Assembly: GCA_015039465.1 (NCBI GenBank)
Contig: MU130073.1
Coordinates: 482,618 to 546,617 of the forward strand
Reading direction: 5' to 3'
DNA from: Phlegmacium glaucopus
Taxonomy: Eukaryota; Basidiomycota; Agaricomycetes; Agaricales; Cortinariaceae
DNA length: 64,000 nucleotides
Part shown: positions 25,801 through 38,848 of the stretch, piece after piece
Layout of the letters: every line of letters begins with the position of its first letter
Position numbering within the stretch: position 1 is the stretch's first letter
Notes under the pieces: generated by a model
What the model saw: the letters and a program-made list of their open reading frames with translations, nothing else
What the model was told of the DNA's origin: nothing
Database searches by the model: none
Program-made: the position numbers and the translations under genes

Positions 25801-25963
25801 CCGGGGTTGTAAGTATTTCTTTTGAGCTATGGCAGTGCCTCGGAGAACCAGAGTTGCCGACTTGCATCTTCCGATAGACACGAATCTGATCAGGTCAAAC
25901 GTTAACCAGAACGAAATTTCCTCGTCGATTGACTTCTATGGACACTAAGAGTATACAAGCGCA
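22818..25963. other. gene-poor stretch of about 3.1 kb
   Basis: Only short open frames are present. At 23459-23511 there is an intron-like segment (GTAAGT donor, TTTTACAG acceptor) between short frames, which could belong to a non-coding or very small transcript. A run of mononucleotide-rich sequence lies near 25460-25570. I see no domain, tRNA or transposon end. Confidence 0.4.
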
Positions 25964-27771
25964 CTAACTTGGCGCTGAAGGTTTTAGTTCTGTTACCTTT
26001 CGCTCTCGTCGCCACGCTATGATTTCTCGCAGCGCCGCGACAGCAAGTGGGATGATGGCACTCGCAAACAATGGCGTGTAGACAGCATATTTATGTTCCG
26101 CGGGGAAATAAAGTAGGGCTAGCATGCCGGGGTTGAAGAAAGCTCGAGAAGCCAAGGAGAGCGCTTCAGCCGAGTAGGTAAAGGCCTGGTGGAGGGATTT
26201 ACTAGATGAATCGAACATCTGCATTGATGAATTAAATTTGATGCTCATGCCCAATGTTCGAGTAATTACTGACCTTCGTCAGCGAATAAAGAGCATTTTG
26301 AACGTCGTCTCTGACGTCCTCACCAATAGGCATACTGTCGATCCTGTCAATGAGCTTGACGATACTTAAGAGTGTATCTTGGCTGCCTTGCGCATTCTCG
26401 AAGGTGCGGCGACGTAAAAGAGCATCAAGTTGCCAGTCAGATAACGCGTCCAGATTTGAACGCTCTAAGCCTGGGGGAAGTTTCGCTACGCCCAACAACG
26501 CCAGGAGTTGGTTGGAAAATGACGAAAAATATAAGTTGGCATCCTGAGGGGAAAGATCTGCGCTCTGAACATTGCTTAAAGGTGGGTTGTGAATGATAAT
26601 GCCTCCCCATTGAGGTAATAAGAAAGCATTTGATGCAGACCGACCACCTGATCCGTGTTAAAACAAATCCAATTGTTTGTCTGAACTTACTTACCATCCT
26701 TTTTGAGGATGTCAAGGGGGCGCCGCTCGGCGGAAGGTATGAAGAGAATAAAATGGAGGACAGGGTCATTAGATGAACTTGAAGCTGCAGGACTATCAGC
26801 TCTATATCCAGTATGCTTGGGAAATAAGCTCACATAGCGTCCATTCAGCTGAATTGACAAATACTGTGAGATCTTCGGGCGTGATACCAAATGCCTGCTC
26901 AGTCTGAACAGGCGTAAATGCCAGTGGCGCGTGAAACTGTACTTGGCTTTCGATGGTGAAATTGTGAAGAGTAGAGAGACGTCGAAGAATGGGTTGGATA
27001 TGCGCTGGGGTTGTCATGAGATTTTGGAGGATGATGGGAGAATATCCACATACTTTTAATGGCACCTCGGATATTCCAACCAAGGACCGCATTTCCAGCC
27101 GCAGCGTCTTCATTCAAAAGACTAAAGGCTAAGCGGTAATGGGGAGAGTACTGAGCAACACGATGGTCTCTATCGGATAAGCCGGAGTATGGTACAAGCA
27201 GAGAGCATAAAGTATCAACCAATTCCGATAACGCTGCTGGACTTGGCTTAAGCTTGCTTGCTTTACACATCACGCTACTAGACTCACAGTTGGGAGGGAA
27301 GTACAGATGTCTATTCCGTATGGAAACAGGTCCATCTTTGAAAATTATAGTGTAAAAGTTGTCTCTGGGCGATTCTTCTGCTGTTTTAATTATCTCATCT
27401 GCACGCAAGATATGGGAGTCAACTGGCATACCACAGCTGGCCTTCCGGAATACATCGACAGTAAGTCCTCTCCACCGTTGAGGTTCACGAGAGATATTGT
27501 CAACGAGAGACGTCCGCACGCTATTGAAGAGGTGTTCGTCCACGGTTTGCAAACATATTCTAACGGGTAGTTGAAGATGATTTTCCGCTTGCTGATGAAC
27601 GCGATGTGAAGGCAATGACAAACGCTCTATACTTGTCGTATACCACCATAAAGGGATAGCTAGTATTATAAGAGACCAATAAGCTATGACAATAGAGCGC
27701 CGTGTATTATCCTTTTGGTAGAAGAGTTTTGCTGGGTCCCGAAGCGAGGAGGGCAATTGAGGAGGGTCCAT
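25964..27771 (-). CDS. GPI17: GPI transamidase subunit PIG-S (Gpi17)
   Basis: A component of the ER membrane complex that attaches GPI anchors to proteins. The N-terminus MDPPQLPSSLRDPAKLFYQK leads into the first membrane helix, IVIAYWSLIILAIPLWWYTT; a second helix lies near the C-terminus (VYTPLFASAIIPLAVAAL) followed by a short basic tail. That topology, a long lumenal domain between terminal helices, is the family hallmark. Lumenal landmarks include YSPHYRLAFSLLNEDAAAGN, AVLGWNIRGAI, HNFTIESQVQF, TVFVNSAEWTL, FLLPQWGGIIIHNPP and SNQLLALLGVAKLPPG. Introns at about 26640-26700, 26790-26835, 27048-27060 and 26215-26270 are small. A longer in-frame start at 27903 exists but adds a stretch that looks non-conserved. 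Confidence 0.92.
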
Positions 27772-28058
27772 TTGTGCGTTACGTAATGATGTAATGTATG
27801 CGTAATCTTTGTGAAAACAACAGAGGCAAATAAAGGTCACGGTTGTTTCTATGCTGCTCCTGTCTCTGTGTGACTTGTGCTTCCCGATTTTTTCTTGATT
27901 CACATTAAACTCGAATTGGAACCATTGGCTTTGGCAGCATTCGCAACATATCTGGGCGGATTGTATCTATTCAGTACATCTGGAAGGCTCTTTTGTTCGA
28001 AATTATCTTCCACACAAAGTGACATTAAGCGCCTCGGGAAATACCAACTCTGGTTCTA
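27772..28058. promoter_or_regulatory. Shared promoter region of GPI17 and SNT1
   Basis: These 287 bases separate two divergent start codons. They contain a reverse CCAAT motif (ATTGG) near 27924-27931. Confidence 0.4.
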
Positions 28059-31000
28059 ATGTCTGCCGGGAGTTATGATACACCACACATATCGAATTCA
28101 TTTTCTCGGTACGACACTCGGAGACCATCAGGAAACAGCAACACAAGCTACGATGTCAGCGTGCTTTTCACCCGTCTTTATCTCTTTACCTTTCTTACAT
28201 TTTCTCTCCAGAGGCCCATAGCACCACGCCGCAGGACCCCTTCGCCAGGACCGTCGCGTAGACCTTATGATAGCTACGTTCCAGAACGGTTTGAACCGTC
28301 TTTCCGGGACACCCAGCCGACTGTCTATAGGCCGAATAATTATCGACCTGGTTCCTCTGGCTGGGTTAGCCGCTCGCCAAGCCCTGATCATTATGAACCT
28401 CCAGCGCGCCTTTCGGACTCAGACTACTGGGAGCGCACTCCTTCATGGAGAGGCCCGCCTCCTCTGGAAGAGTGGCCCGATAGAAAGTCTATCCCCCCAT
28501 CTCCTTCAACATCAAGCGCCCGTGGTAGAAGCCAGAGGGACGACGTGATACCACCGAGATCATTCGAACCCTCAAATTCTTGGAAGCAAACGCAAGCCGA
28601 TCGTTTTACTCGTATGGATAGGTAAGTTGTCTCTTAGTTGGGTTACGCGATATATCTTCTAACCCGCCCTCAAAATCTAGCTTCCCTGTATCTGATCGTT
28701 ACAATGATCGACGCAGGAGAAATAGCCTTGACAGATCACCCGACAGGCCAACGCGGACTGACCGTGCTTCCGCATCTAATGATCGCTATCGACCCTCTGC
28801 TAAGCGAGAATCACATCCGCCGGGACGTTCTGAGTATGATTCTTATCGTCCTCACTACGATAAACACTGGAGTCCTCCCCGACGTGACCCTGTGAGCCCA
28901 AGTGGCAGCCATAACAGACGAGACTCTGGCTCTATTTCTTATGCTCGGACATCTGATCGCTTTGATACCCCTCCCCTTCCACGTTATGCTCCAAGGAAAA
29001 GCACACCTTCTCCAGTGCCAGTTATTTCACCAACTCATAGTCCGGATTCCTCTCGTTGGACAGCTCCAGAGTCAGATAATGCTGGCTGGACTTATCCTGC
29101 TTCTTTGGATACTTCAAAACGACAAGTTCCTCCTCCCAGGCCGCCATCTCGTTCTTCTATCGCTTCTACTCAGGCTTCAGTTAGAAAGAGTCCTCCGCTT
29201 ACAGAAACGCATAGCGTCGTTCAACCAATTACGCCTGTAGCTCCAGCTACCTCTATCGCTGCTGTCAATGGAGCCCCTATGAAAGAAAACACAACACCCA
29301 AACTAGATGATATTAAATCTCAGCCAAATAATGAAGTAATCGACAATGCAAAGAATGGCAACACCTTGAATTCTCTAACTGAAGGAATGACCGACGACCT
29401 TTATATTCCATCTGTTATAACGAAACCTGCAACGGATGTGTCTCTTGTTTCACCTATGGACTCAGTCAAGAACACCTCGGAGCTTATGAGGAAAAGTACG
29501 AGGACAATGATGTTTGATAGATAACTTTAACTTATAACTACGTTTCTTCGCCAGGTTCTCCTATCTCTTCAAAAGGTCAGGTCTCGAAAGAGATCATTGC
29601 TGTTGATATTGCAGCTAAAACTCCGAGCAACCCAACTATCAATGGAATCCATGAGTCACCTGTGATCTCTAGCGCGACCCCTGTTCTTACGACCGCCTTG
29701 GGTGACACTTTGAGCAAATCCCCATTACCCGTTCCAGAAACGTCTGAGGCTGTGAAAAAAGGTTCTAGGTCCCAAGAACCTAGCTTGTCTATCGTACGAA
29801 GTAGTCAACCGGAAATGAATGACAATTCTATGGATGTTGATGTTGAGCTCGAAGAACCCCCACCAGAGCCACTATCAACCGCTTCACCTGTTCCAGCAAA
29901 ATCCGCTCCTTCTCAGACCCCAATACCTACATTCCATTCAAGATCTTTGCCTAAATCTGACGAAATTCCGCCCTTGTCTGATGCGAAATCGAAAGCAGAT
30001 GCTTTACGTATAGTCGTTATGACTAGACTGCTCTGTGATCATCAGTCGCGAGAGGAACGTATCGATCCAGTATTGATGGCCAACCTGTCAATAGCAAGCC
30101 CTCCAGAGGTTCATCCTACATCGAATCCCGGAATGTTGCTCGTCAAGATGTCTACTGGGCAGCCTCTCATAGATAGAATGACGTCGTTTGCCGCAACCCG
30201 GCGTTCACTCGTCATGTATCTTGAACAGAGACATGCTGTGGTCTCGGATAAAGCTGCTCGGTTACGCGAAGAGTATCTGTCGTTGCATGAAAATTGGGTT
30301 GCACATTGTACAGCTTTGAATGAGCAACAAAAGACTTTAGCATCGGAGCACGAGATGCAGCATAGTGGCCGCACGACACGTCGATCAACAGCCAATACAG
30401 ATGCTGTTCGCTCAGATTTCGAGATGGAACAGATCATTGCCAGTTTAGGAAACGACGACGCCACAGATCCTAATCATTTATCGATGCGAAATTTAGCAAA
30501 AGTCCCTGATATGATCTCCGTCGTAAATGGTAAAGTCGACTATCTTTTCGATGACACGGCAGATCGGGTCGAAAATCCGAGCGAGTACTTTGGATCAGAC
30601 ACGGGGATTACCGATTGGACGGAAGCAGAGAAGAAAATATACATCGACAAATTCGCAGCACATCCAAAACAATTTGGCATTATTGCAGGTCACCTTCCTA
30701 ACAAATCCGCAAGGCAATGCGTGGATTACTATTACTTGCACAAGAAACGACTCATCAATTTCCGCAAAATCGTTTCTCAGTTTGCTCCTAATAAGAGGAA
30801 ACGACGTGGGATGGGTAAGAAAAAAGGGAATGGTTTGTTGGCAGATATTGCCATGCACGATGCAGAGGTACATCGCGATTCGGGTTCAACCTCCGCCTCT
30901 GGTGTGAGCCGGGCACCGAGAGGAAGGAAGACACTGGCTCCTGCCAGGCCTTCAAGTATTCGTCGGAATGCTGTCCAATTCGAAACCCCCACAAGTACAC

Positions 31001-32788
31001 CAACGCCGGAACCTGAAGCAAGACCCAGAAGACGTAGGATACTCAATTCTTCCACCGTATCATCAAATACTTCATCTTTTTCAACCATCAATGCTATAGC
31101 TGCAGTAGCCCACAAGTTTTCGCTGTTCGGTGCAGGTACGGTTACTCCTGCTGTCTCAGCGACGAGTGCGCCGTCTATTTCGGCGCCTCCCGTCGCCTCT
31201 GCTGCGGCAGAGGAAGAGGAAGAAATAACCGTAAGTTCACTACAGCTTCATGTTTACTGACTGAAACAATCTTCATTTTACAGGAATTGGATCCGGAACC
31301 CCGTCCAGCGAAAAGACCAAAGCGAACGCGGAAAATCAAATCTGCTGCTACAATTTCTGACGAGCATGGGTCACCTGTTCCCGACGTTCCAGCTGCAACC
31401 TATAGTGATCTAAATGCAAATGATTCGGCAACGCGAAGCAAGAGGGCGGTACCGCATACCCTCCAATGGTCAGAGGAAGATAAAAGTCAGTGGACGTTAT
31501 TCTAAGCCCACGTATCATATTCCTGACAATGATTTTCGCTAGACATGTTCTTATTTCATCTTGCGCAATATGGCGACGATTTCAAACGTATCGCTGCTTC
31601 CATGCCAAACAAGGTACGTCCTTGAGGATTGTGTGGCTGGTTTCTTGCTCATCGTGGGAGTATCAGACGACTATACAGGTCACTAATTACTATAAGAGTA
31701 ACTTGACGGAACTAGACCTTGAAAGGGTCGCTGCAACTGCTCCTAAACGATCGCCAACCCCTGCGCAACGGGAATCGCGGAAGGAGCTTTCGTACCCTAC
31801 CTCTATCACGCTCACCTCATCTACACCTGTACCAGTCCCAGCGTCTATGCCGACTGCGGCACTACCCATGTTGGCTCCGGCGTCAGCTATCTTTCGCGAA
31901 CCAACCGGCATTCCTCGCCAGCCGACTAGTGCTCCTACATCGACTTTCCCTGGGCGTAACGTCTCAGCAGGCAAGCCTTTGTCATCTGATGGAATCATTC
32001 ATTCCCCGCCTCCTCCTTGGTCTTCTCCTCTTCCTTCCAATAGACCTGTGTCTCGGATATCACAACCTCTGTCTCGACCCAATCATAACGCGACTCCCAA
32101 TATCCGCCATCCTGGCTACTTTGCCATGGACACCAGACCTGAATATCCTCCCGATTTCCCTCATGAGCCACGAATTCCTTATGGTAAACCGCCGGACAAT
32201 GTGAATCTGAATCGTGGGCCCATTGATTACGGACGGTCTCCTGAATCGAGACAGTATCTACCTGCCACATATTCTCCCCCAGGGATATCATCGAATGGAA
32301 GAGCCTATCGACCGCCTGGTCCAAGTCATGGTTCAAGTCCTATAATGGCTCATCAAAACGCAATGCCTCCTCTAAGTCAACATGTGCGAACTCCCTATGT
32401 GTATCCTCCAAGCGGAGATCATCGGAATTCGATACCAATACCCTCTCTTCACAATCCACCTGGACGTAGTCCTCATATGTATCCTCCAGAACATTCAAGC
32501 TACGTTGGCTTTCGTCCTCCTTTATACGAAGATGGCCGCTCGCCGGGTACGAGGTATCCTTATCCACCTATCCATCCGGAACCATTTCAGCGTTCTCCCC
32601 CTCCATTTAATGCTCATAGTGGTCCTTCGCTTAAAAGGCGACTTGAGCCTCCTTACCCAGATTATCCGACCACCCTTGTGGCTTCCCCCGCTGGCGCATC
32701 TACAAGCGCCTCTTCGTCTGCATCAAACCCTAATGCTGCTCGTACTCCCTCAAGACCCCCATATCCACATTACTCGGAGTGGGATTAA
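28059..32788 (+). CDS. SNT1: SANT-domain corepressor SNT1 (NCoR/SMRT type)
   Basis: A large scaffold of the Set3 histone deacetylase complex. The start is MSAGSYDTPHISNSFSRYDT. Exons: 28059 onward, about 28211-28621, about 28680-29490, about 29554-31230, then 31284-31488, 31543-31611 and 31671-32788. The N-terminal third is Arg/Ser/Pro-rich and disordered. SANT1 lies at about 30606-30780: DWTEAEKKIYIDKFAAHPKQ, then GHLPNKSARQCVDYYY. SANT2 is assembled from three exons: LQWSEEDK, NMFLFHLAQYGDDFKRIAAS, and MPNK joined to TTIQVTNYYKSNL. The double SANT with the first followed by a basic tail (KRKRRGMGKKK) fits SNT1. The C-terminal ~350 residues are Pro-rich (PPLYEDGRSPGTRYPYPP) and probably unstructured. 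The stop is at 32786. Confidence 0.88.
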
Positions 32789-33040
32789 TTATTTTTTTGT
32801 TACTCTCTTGCGCACCCTTTTTCCTTCTTGAGCCAGGATCATCTTTTTTTATTTGGTACGCCTATTTATTCAAGCACATTATATATTATGATAATGAAGT
32901 GCTGGGTAACGTGTAATTCATAATTTTGAACTTAGTACATACAAAGTGTAGTTGTTATCGTTTGCCTACTGTTGATGACCTTGTACGAAATTTCGAATAG
33001 ATAGCTAGAACAAAAACATTTTGAAGGGTATCGAAATTGG

Positions 33041-33601
33041 TCAACGTCGGCCCTCGACCATTATAATGTGATATCCAAAGTTTGTCTTGACGAGAGACGA
33101 CACACTATGGGTTTGTCGATGGTAGACGGTGTGAGAGCAAATGCGGCATCTTGAAAGGCTCCAACCATACTTCCTCGTGTCATCCATCCCAAACTACCGC
33201 CAGCTGCATACAATTAGCTAACAAGCCCTTAAGGAGGTCAACGGTGTACCTTACCTTTCGCTTTGTCCTCTGAGTACTCCTGTGCGACTTTATTGAAAGA
33301 TTGGCCTTCCTGTAACATAACCACGACAGGGTTAGAAAACCTCGTTCAGAGTCCAAATGGTTTCAACCAGGGTATTGAACCTGTATTTTCTGGAGGGCCT
33401 CTGTTGCTTTGGAATGCTTCTCGCACAATATATGTCGTACATTGACAGCGGTGGCTGCCTTTAGGGCGCTCTTTCCCTATTCGAAGCTAAATGCTGATGT
33501 ATACAGGTTCTGCAGTACAATACCTTGGTCTGTTTCTCTTCGCCATCGTCCTTTGCTTTTCCTTTCTTGTCTGCCGTCGAGTTCGATGATTTCTTTGCCA
33601 T
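33041..33601 (-). CDS. PIN4/Par14-type parvulin prolyl isomerase, frame-shifted end
   Basis: A small peptidyl-prolyl cis-trans isomerase linked to ribosome biogenesis in the Par14 family. Exon 1 encodes the Lys-rich start [20 protein letters not shown]; exon 2 [20 protein letters not shown]; exon 3 [19 protein letters not shown]; exon 4 [31 protein letters not shown]. The catalytic His of VRHILC and the GxLGWxxRGxM loop are kept. After DKPIV (about 33108) the frame changes: the annotated frame gives an unrelated tail ending at 33061, while the +2 frame restores the family end [16 protein letters not shown], with a stop at 33041. No intron can explain this. It may be a real indel or a sequencing error. 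Divergent from ABCE1, 95 bases apart. Confidence 0.85.
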
Positions 33602-33696
33602 GATGGACCAATGATGGGTTGCCGCATCCAAATACGGACAACGACTGCGGCACCGCTCTAAATTTTTGTTATCAGTCATCTCTCTTTCTTGTACAA
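33602..33696. promoter_or_regulatory. Very short shared promoter of parvulin and RLI1
   Basis: Ninety-five bases lie between the divergent start codons. A CCAAT motif sits at about 33608-33612. Both flanking products act in ribosome production or recycling, so coregulation is plausible but inferred. Confidence 0.5.
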
Positions 33697-36202
33697 ATGG
33701 CAGACAAGATCACTCGTATCGCTATCGTCGACTCTAATCGATGTAAACCGAAGAGATGTGCACAAGAGTGCAAAAAGGTTTAAATCTATGATAATATACG
33801 GTTAAACGATTTGGACTGACTCAGTTATTTGTTTCAGTCATGTCCTGTAGTGAAAATGGGTGCGGAAACGTGTTGACCAGGTCACAATTGGGGAACTGGA
33901 CTCACTTGCTCTTGTAGGCAAACTTTGTATTGAAGTCAAATCAAGTGATAAGATTGCCTTCATCTCGGAATTTCTCTGCATAGGTTGCGGTATCTGCGTA
34001 AAAAAGTAAGGATCTGGTGTTTACATTAAATCTTGTCTGCACCTTTTTGAACAGTTTTGAAATTCTCGATCAGATGTCCGTTCGAAGCCATTGCTATCAT
34101 CAATCTGCCAACCAATCTGGAGTCTCAAGTGACGCATCGATATACTGCCAATGCTTTCAAGCTCCATCGTCTACCTACACCTCGCCCTGGGCAGGTATTA
34201 GGACTTGTAGGAACGAATGGTATTGGAAAGAGCACTGCGTTGAAAATCTTAGCCGGAAAGCTGAAGCCTAACCTCGGACGTTACGACGTATGTCCCACCT
34301 TCCAAGATCAGATCCACACCTCTCATTAAATGACCATTTAGGATCCACCGGACTGGCAGGAGATTTTGAAATACTTCCGAGGGTCCGAACTCCAAAATTA
34401 TTTCACCAAAGTCTTAGAAGACAACCTTAAGGCTCTGATCAAACCACAATATGTGGACCACATTCCCAAGGCCATCAAAGGCACTGCGACTGTCTCTCAG
34501 ATGCTGGATTCAAAATTAGAGCTGGATAATAAAGAGAAAATGTGCAATGAGCTAGAGCTGAACCATGTGCTAGATCGAGAAGTGACCCATCTGTCTGGTG
34601 GTGAACTTCAGCGTTTCGCTATTGCCATGTCATGCATACAGAGGGCCGATGTGTACGTCCACCTTTACAGCCACTTATCTTTTTACCCGCATCTTGACAT
34701 TTTTGTGGCCAGGTACATGTTTGACGAACCATCAAGTTATCTTGACATCAAGCAACGCCTAAGAGCAGCCGAAGTCATTCGCTCTCTCCTCACACCCGAT
34801 TGCTATGTCGTAGCTGTGGAGCACGATTTGTCGGTCCTGGATTATCTGTCCGATTTCATCTGCTGTCTGTATGGAAAACCATCTATGTATGGTGTTGTTA
34901 CGATGCCTTCATCTGTACGAGAAGGTCAGTCTTTCACCAACTCGTTTTACACTTCACCTCACCTGCCTTTCTTGAATTCGTAGGTATCAACATTTTCCTT
35001 GATGGTTTCGTCCCCACCGAAAATCTTCGATTCCGCGAGGAATCTCTTTCCTTCAAGATGGTGGAAACTGCTGAGGAGATTCTAATAGACAAAACAAGAC
35101 ACTATTCTTATCCCTCCATGACCAAAACACTCGGCGACTTCAAACTCACGGTAGAAGCTGGAAGCTTCACTGACTCTGAGATCATCGTCATGCTGGGGGA
35201 GAACGGTACTGGAAAAACCACCTTTGTCCGGCTGTTGGCTGGCGAGACTCCTGATGAAGAGACGCACAAGCAGTCGTTGGCGGTCTCCTTGAAGCCGCAG
35301 ACTATCTCGCCCAAGTTCCCCGGGACAGTTCGAATGCTACTGCTGAAGCAGATCAAACACTCGTTCATGCATCCACAATTCCAGACGGATGTATTGAAAC
35401 CGATGAATTTGGAGGCGATCATGGATCAGGACGTGAAAACCCTCTCTGGAGGAGAGTTGCAGAGAGTAGCCATCGTACTTGCGCTTGGTATATTATTTCT
35501 TTTAGTGACGATTGTGAGCGCTCACGACGATTCTTTTTTCAGGCAAACCCAATGTTGCCGTCTACCTTTTGGATGAACCTAGCTCGTACGTGATTCCATT
35601 GGCTCTGGATAATCCATAGTTCCTCACACACTTCCTATAGTTTCTTGGACTCCGAACAACGTATCATCGCCAGCAAAGTCATCAAGCGGTTTGTCATCTT
35701 TTGAATTTCTACATAATGGAACTGACGAGAGAAATTAGGTTCATTCTTCACGCTAAGAAGACTGCTTTCGTTATCGAGCACGATTTCATCATGGCCACCT
35801 ATCTCGCTGATCGGGTCATCGTCTTCGAGGGTCAGCCTGCGATTTCTGCCACCGCCACACCGTGGGTGTCCTTGTTTTTTTCCACCGCTTGGATCTAAGG
35901 TTACTAACGTATAAGCTATATTCAGTCCGCAGTCTTTGTTGTCCGGCATGAACCGGTTCCTTGCATCACTTGAGATCACATTCAGGCGAGATCCAACCAA
36001 CTTCCGTCCACGAGTCAACAAAATGAATAGCATTAAAGATCGGGAGCAGAAGGGTATGTTTTTTTCTCAATGCTCAACCTTCCACCAACTGGTTTTTATG
36101 TCACCTTTCACTTTCTTCCATTCGTTCCTTTTTTCTTTCTTTTTTTTCTGATGTCCGTTTTTCTTTTCAGCTGCCGGGAACTACTTCTTCCTCGAGGATT
36201 AA
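33697..36202 (+). CDS. RLI1: ABCE1 / RLI1 ribosome recycling ATPase
   Basis: An essential iron-sulfur ABC protein that splits ribosomes after termination and aids initiation. It starts [20 protein letters not shown]. The iron-sulfur domain has [15 protein letters not shown] and a second cluster, [18 protein letters not shown]1: Walker [10 protein letters not shown], signature [13 protein letters not shown], Walker [12 protein letters not shown]-loop VEHDL. NBD2: Walker [10 protein letters not shown], signature [13 protein letters not shown], Walker B LLDEPSSFLD, H-loop VIEHDF. All catalytic residues are present. About ten exons with short introns; the last splices to [10 protein letters not shown] and stops at 36200-36202. 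Length is close to the usual ~605 residues. Very secure. Confidence 0.96.
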
Positions 36203-37474
36203 ACCCGAAGGGCACGTAGAGGCCTTAATCGCTCTCAATATCTGATCGATCCATCGATCAAAGGTCTATGGAGGATGGTAGGGGAGGAGTGACAAACATG
36301 ATGCATGAGAAGTAAAGGAAGCGATTGGAAGGCCCTGCAAATTGATCTGAATTAGGAGACCTTTTGATCGTACAATGTACTTTCTGTTATTATCTGAATG
36401 TACGCATTATAATGACCTTTTTTTTTGTTTTGAGTAAAAGACTAGTGCAAACCTGTCGAAAGGAAGGTGGGGGCTTGGAAACTATGAAAATTCATAGACT
36501 TTGAGAGGTTCATACAAAGAAAACCCCCTCGCATGAGGTAACTTTGGACGCGTTGGGGAAACGTGGACGCCTTGTGCCGGAATAATTAGTGAGCGCCGAT
36601 GAGCAGGATGTTTTTTGAACGTTGCACAGTACATTAAGCTTTCCCCAGAGGACGTAAGGTTGCAAGCAGCGGCTGCAGTATATCTGCTTGTCAGTTCAAT
36701 AGGTAAGTAAAATCCACCGTTAGTATCAAACCATGGTGTAATGGTAGTTCGGATGGATGAGTCGGTAAGTGGTTTAAGTTTTGAATGAGAAAAAACCACC
36801 GAGAAAGACCGAGTCAGGTCGGTCTTCATTCTTCAAACATAGCCTTTTACAAAAAAGTTCAACCCTCTTGTAAAAAGTTTTTCGTCCTTCTAGATTACGC
36901 CTCTGACTTTTGAATGATCCTTTCTTTATCAGTCTCGTGTGAATATTCACATGCAAGTCTGAATATGGAGTAGTATGGCAAATGCAGGTTTTTAACATCG
37001 CTTTGAGTGGACAAATCACAAAATAAAACAAGATCTTTTCTAGACTGACATTTCTAAGCACTCATGGATTTAAATTTGAGATTTAGAATACACTACCTTA
37101 AGCTTGTGTGTTCCATTCATTAAGAAAAACGAGGATATCAAGAGCAGTCGGGGGTTTTATCTTTTGTACCCAGGCCGCCGGAGCATCTGAGATAGACTTG
37201 AGAGTAACGTTGGATCGAACATGCCGGATCGCGGAGCACCCCCACACTTCCAAAAGGCCAGAATGAAGGTGTCTAATTTTCAGGGTTGAACCAGATATAA
37301 CAAATCAAAAAAAAGCCTCATATAAACGTGCATACCTCATGCCATCCCAAAACCCCCCAACCCTCATAGCGGAGTAACTGAACAAATCCGAGATTCCTTC
37401 GCCTTCGGACTTTTTCCCCAACGTGGGTTACAGGGAAGGAGAAACCCAAAAGATGGGCCACCAAGTTCTGTCAT
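36203..37474. other. intergenic, convergent 3' ends
   Basis: About 1.27 kb between the RLI1 and DNAJC17-like stops. It is AT-rich with only short unsupported frames. Confidence 0.45.
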
Positions 37475-38848
37475 TCACTCATTTGCCTCCTGTTCCAAGA
37501 TCTCTCGTTCCAGGCGCTCTCTCTCCGCTTGTCTCATACGCATGAGCGTTAAAGACTCATAATCGATACCAGCTACGGATGGCGCAGCTTCGGCAGGTAA
37601 AGGTAGATCGGTATCGGGCTGAATAAAAGGATAGTTTTGGGTTAATAAAATGTTCAAGAAGAAAGGCAAATGATAACTGAAAAAAAGGAACATACAAAGG
37701 TGGAGGGAAAGGAAGAGTAGCCCGACCCCATACTCCGTGATTGACTCTGTGGCAGGTCTGCTTTGGTATCAGCACCTTTGAAAGACGAAGACTCCGACGT
37801 TGGTGTTGCCGTAGTAGACTGATTGCGAGTACCACTTGTACTCAATTTGCCCATCTTTTTCAACCAACCCAATATGGCTGGCTCCTTCCCGCCAACCCAT
37901 GAAATTTCCACACCGTCCAAGCCGAGCTCTTTCCGTCCACTTGCACATACCGCGGCAAAAGCATGTCCGATCTGTTTGAAAGGAACGAGGGCGGTGCCGT
38001 ACTTTGGTGGTTTGTCGGGTTGTTTTTTGGTAGGCTTGATAGAGAGAACAATTGAGTCAATATCGGTCGATCCGAATCGTGATAGAAGGGTCCCGATGGC
38101 CTCTGCGGAAGTGAGCGAGGGGTGTGTTTTTAGAGGAAACTTGAGCTTGACCGTCGTGTCAAGCGGATCTATCAAGTTCAAGTCGATCAGAACAGACAAC
38201 AGCGTAAAATAAAACAAGAACACAAACCTAGGGGAGGAGGCGCTTCTTCTGTCTCCGAGTCTTTCATAGATTCTTCCTCCTGCTTCATTCTATTTCTCAA
38301 TTCTTTCTCTTTTTCCTCTCTCAACCGTCGTCCTTCATCTTTAATCTTTTCGGTCTGCTGCCATGTCTCCACTTCCTGTTTTTGTTTCTCCATTCTTGCT
38401 TTTTTGAAAGCTTGTTCCCTCTCTTCAAGCTCATTAACAAGGTTTTTGCGCTTATTATCGTATGATTTATATCGCTCAGCGCGAGCTTGTTTAATACGCA
38501 TCTTGGCATCGAGGGCAAGACGCCTAAGAGGGTCAAGGAGTAATTCATAAGCTTGGTTGAGTTCGTGGAATTTGCGAGCTGAAATGAAGATGAAAAGGTA
38601 TTTCAGTAAAAGGATTGATTTGGGGTTTAGTATTGTAATAATGGGGCACACCTGCATTTGGATTGTTGGGATTCTATAGTCATAACGAATTTGTTAGGTT
38701 GTTTCTGGTCATATTGAGAAAGACATACCCTGTCAGGATGGACTTTAAGTGATCGTTGTCGATACGCTCTTCTAATTTCTGCTTCAGATGACTCTAATTT
38801 AACATCAAGAAGCTCATAGGGGTTTATTTCCTCGTCGGCGGTTGACAT
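37475..38848 (-). CDS. DNAJC17/Cwf23-like J-domain protein with RRM
   Basis: A J protein tied to the spliceosome in yeasts and animals. Exon 1 (from 38848) reads MSTADEEINPYELLDVKLES and AYRQRSLKVHPDR; the HPD motif that stimulates Hsp70 is intact. It joins NPNNPNA and ARKFHELNQAYELLLDPLRR. A long basic coiled coil follows (KARMEKQKQEVETWQQTEKI). Then comes an RRM-like fold at about 38200-37850: TTVKLKFPLKTHPSLTSAEA, LLSRFGSTDIDSIVLSI, YGTALVPFKQIGHAFAAV. The C-terminus has SYESLTLMRMRQAER-type helix (IDYESLTLMRMRQAERERLE). J domain plus coiled coil plus RRM is the DNAJC17 layout. Confidence 0.9.
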
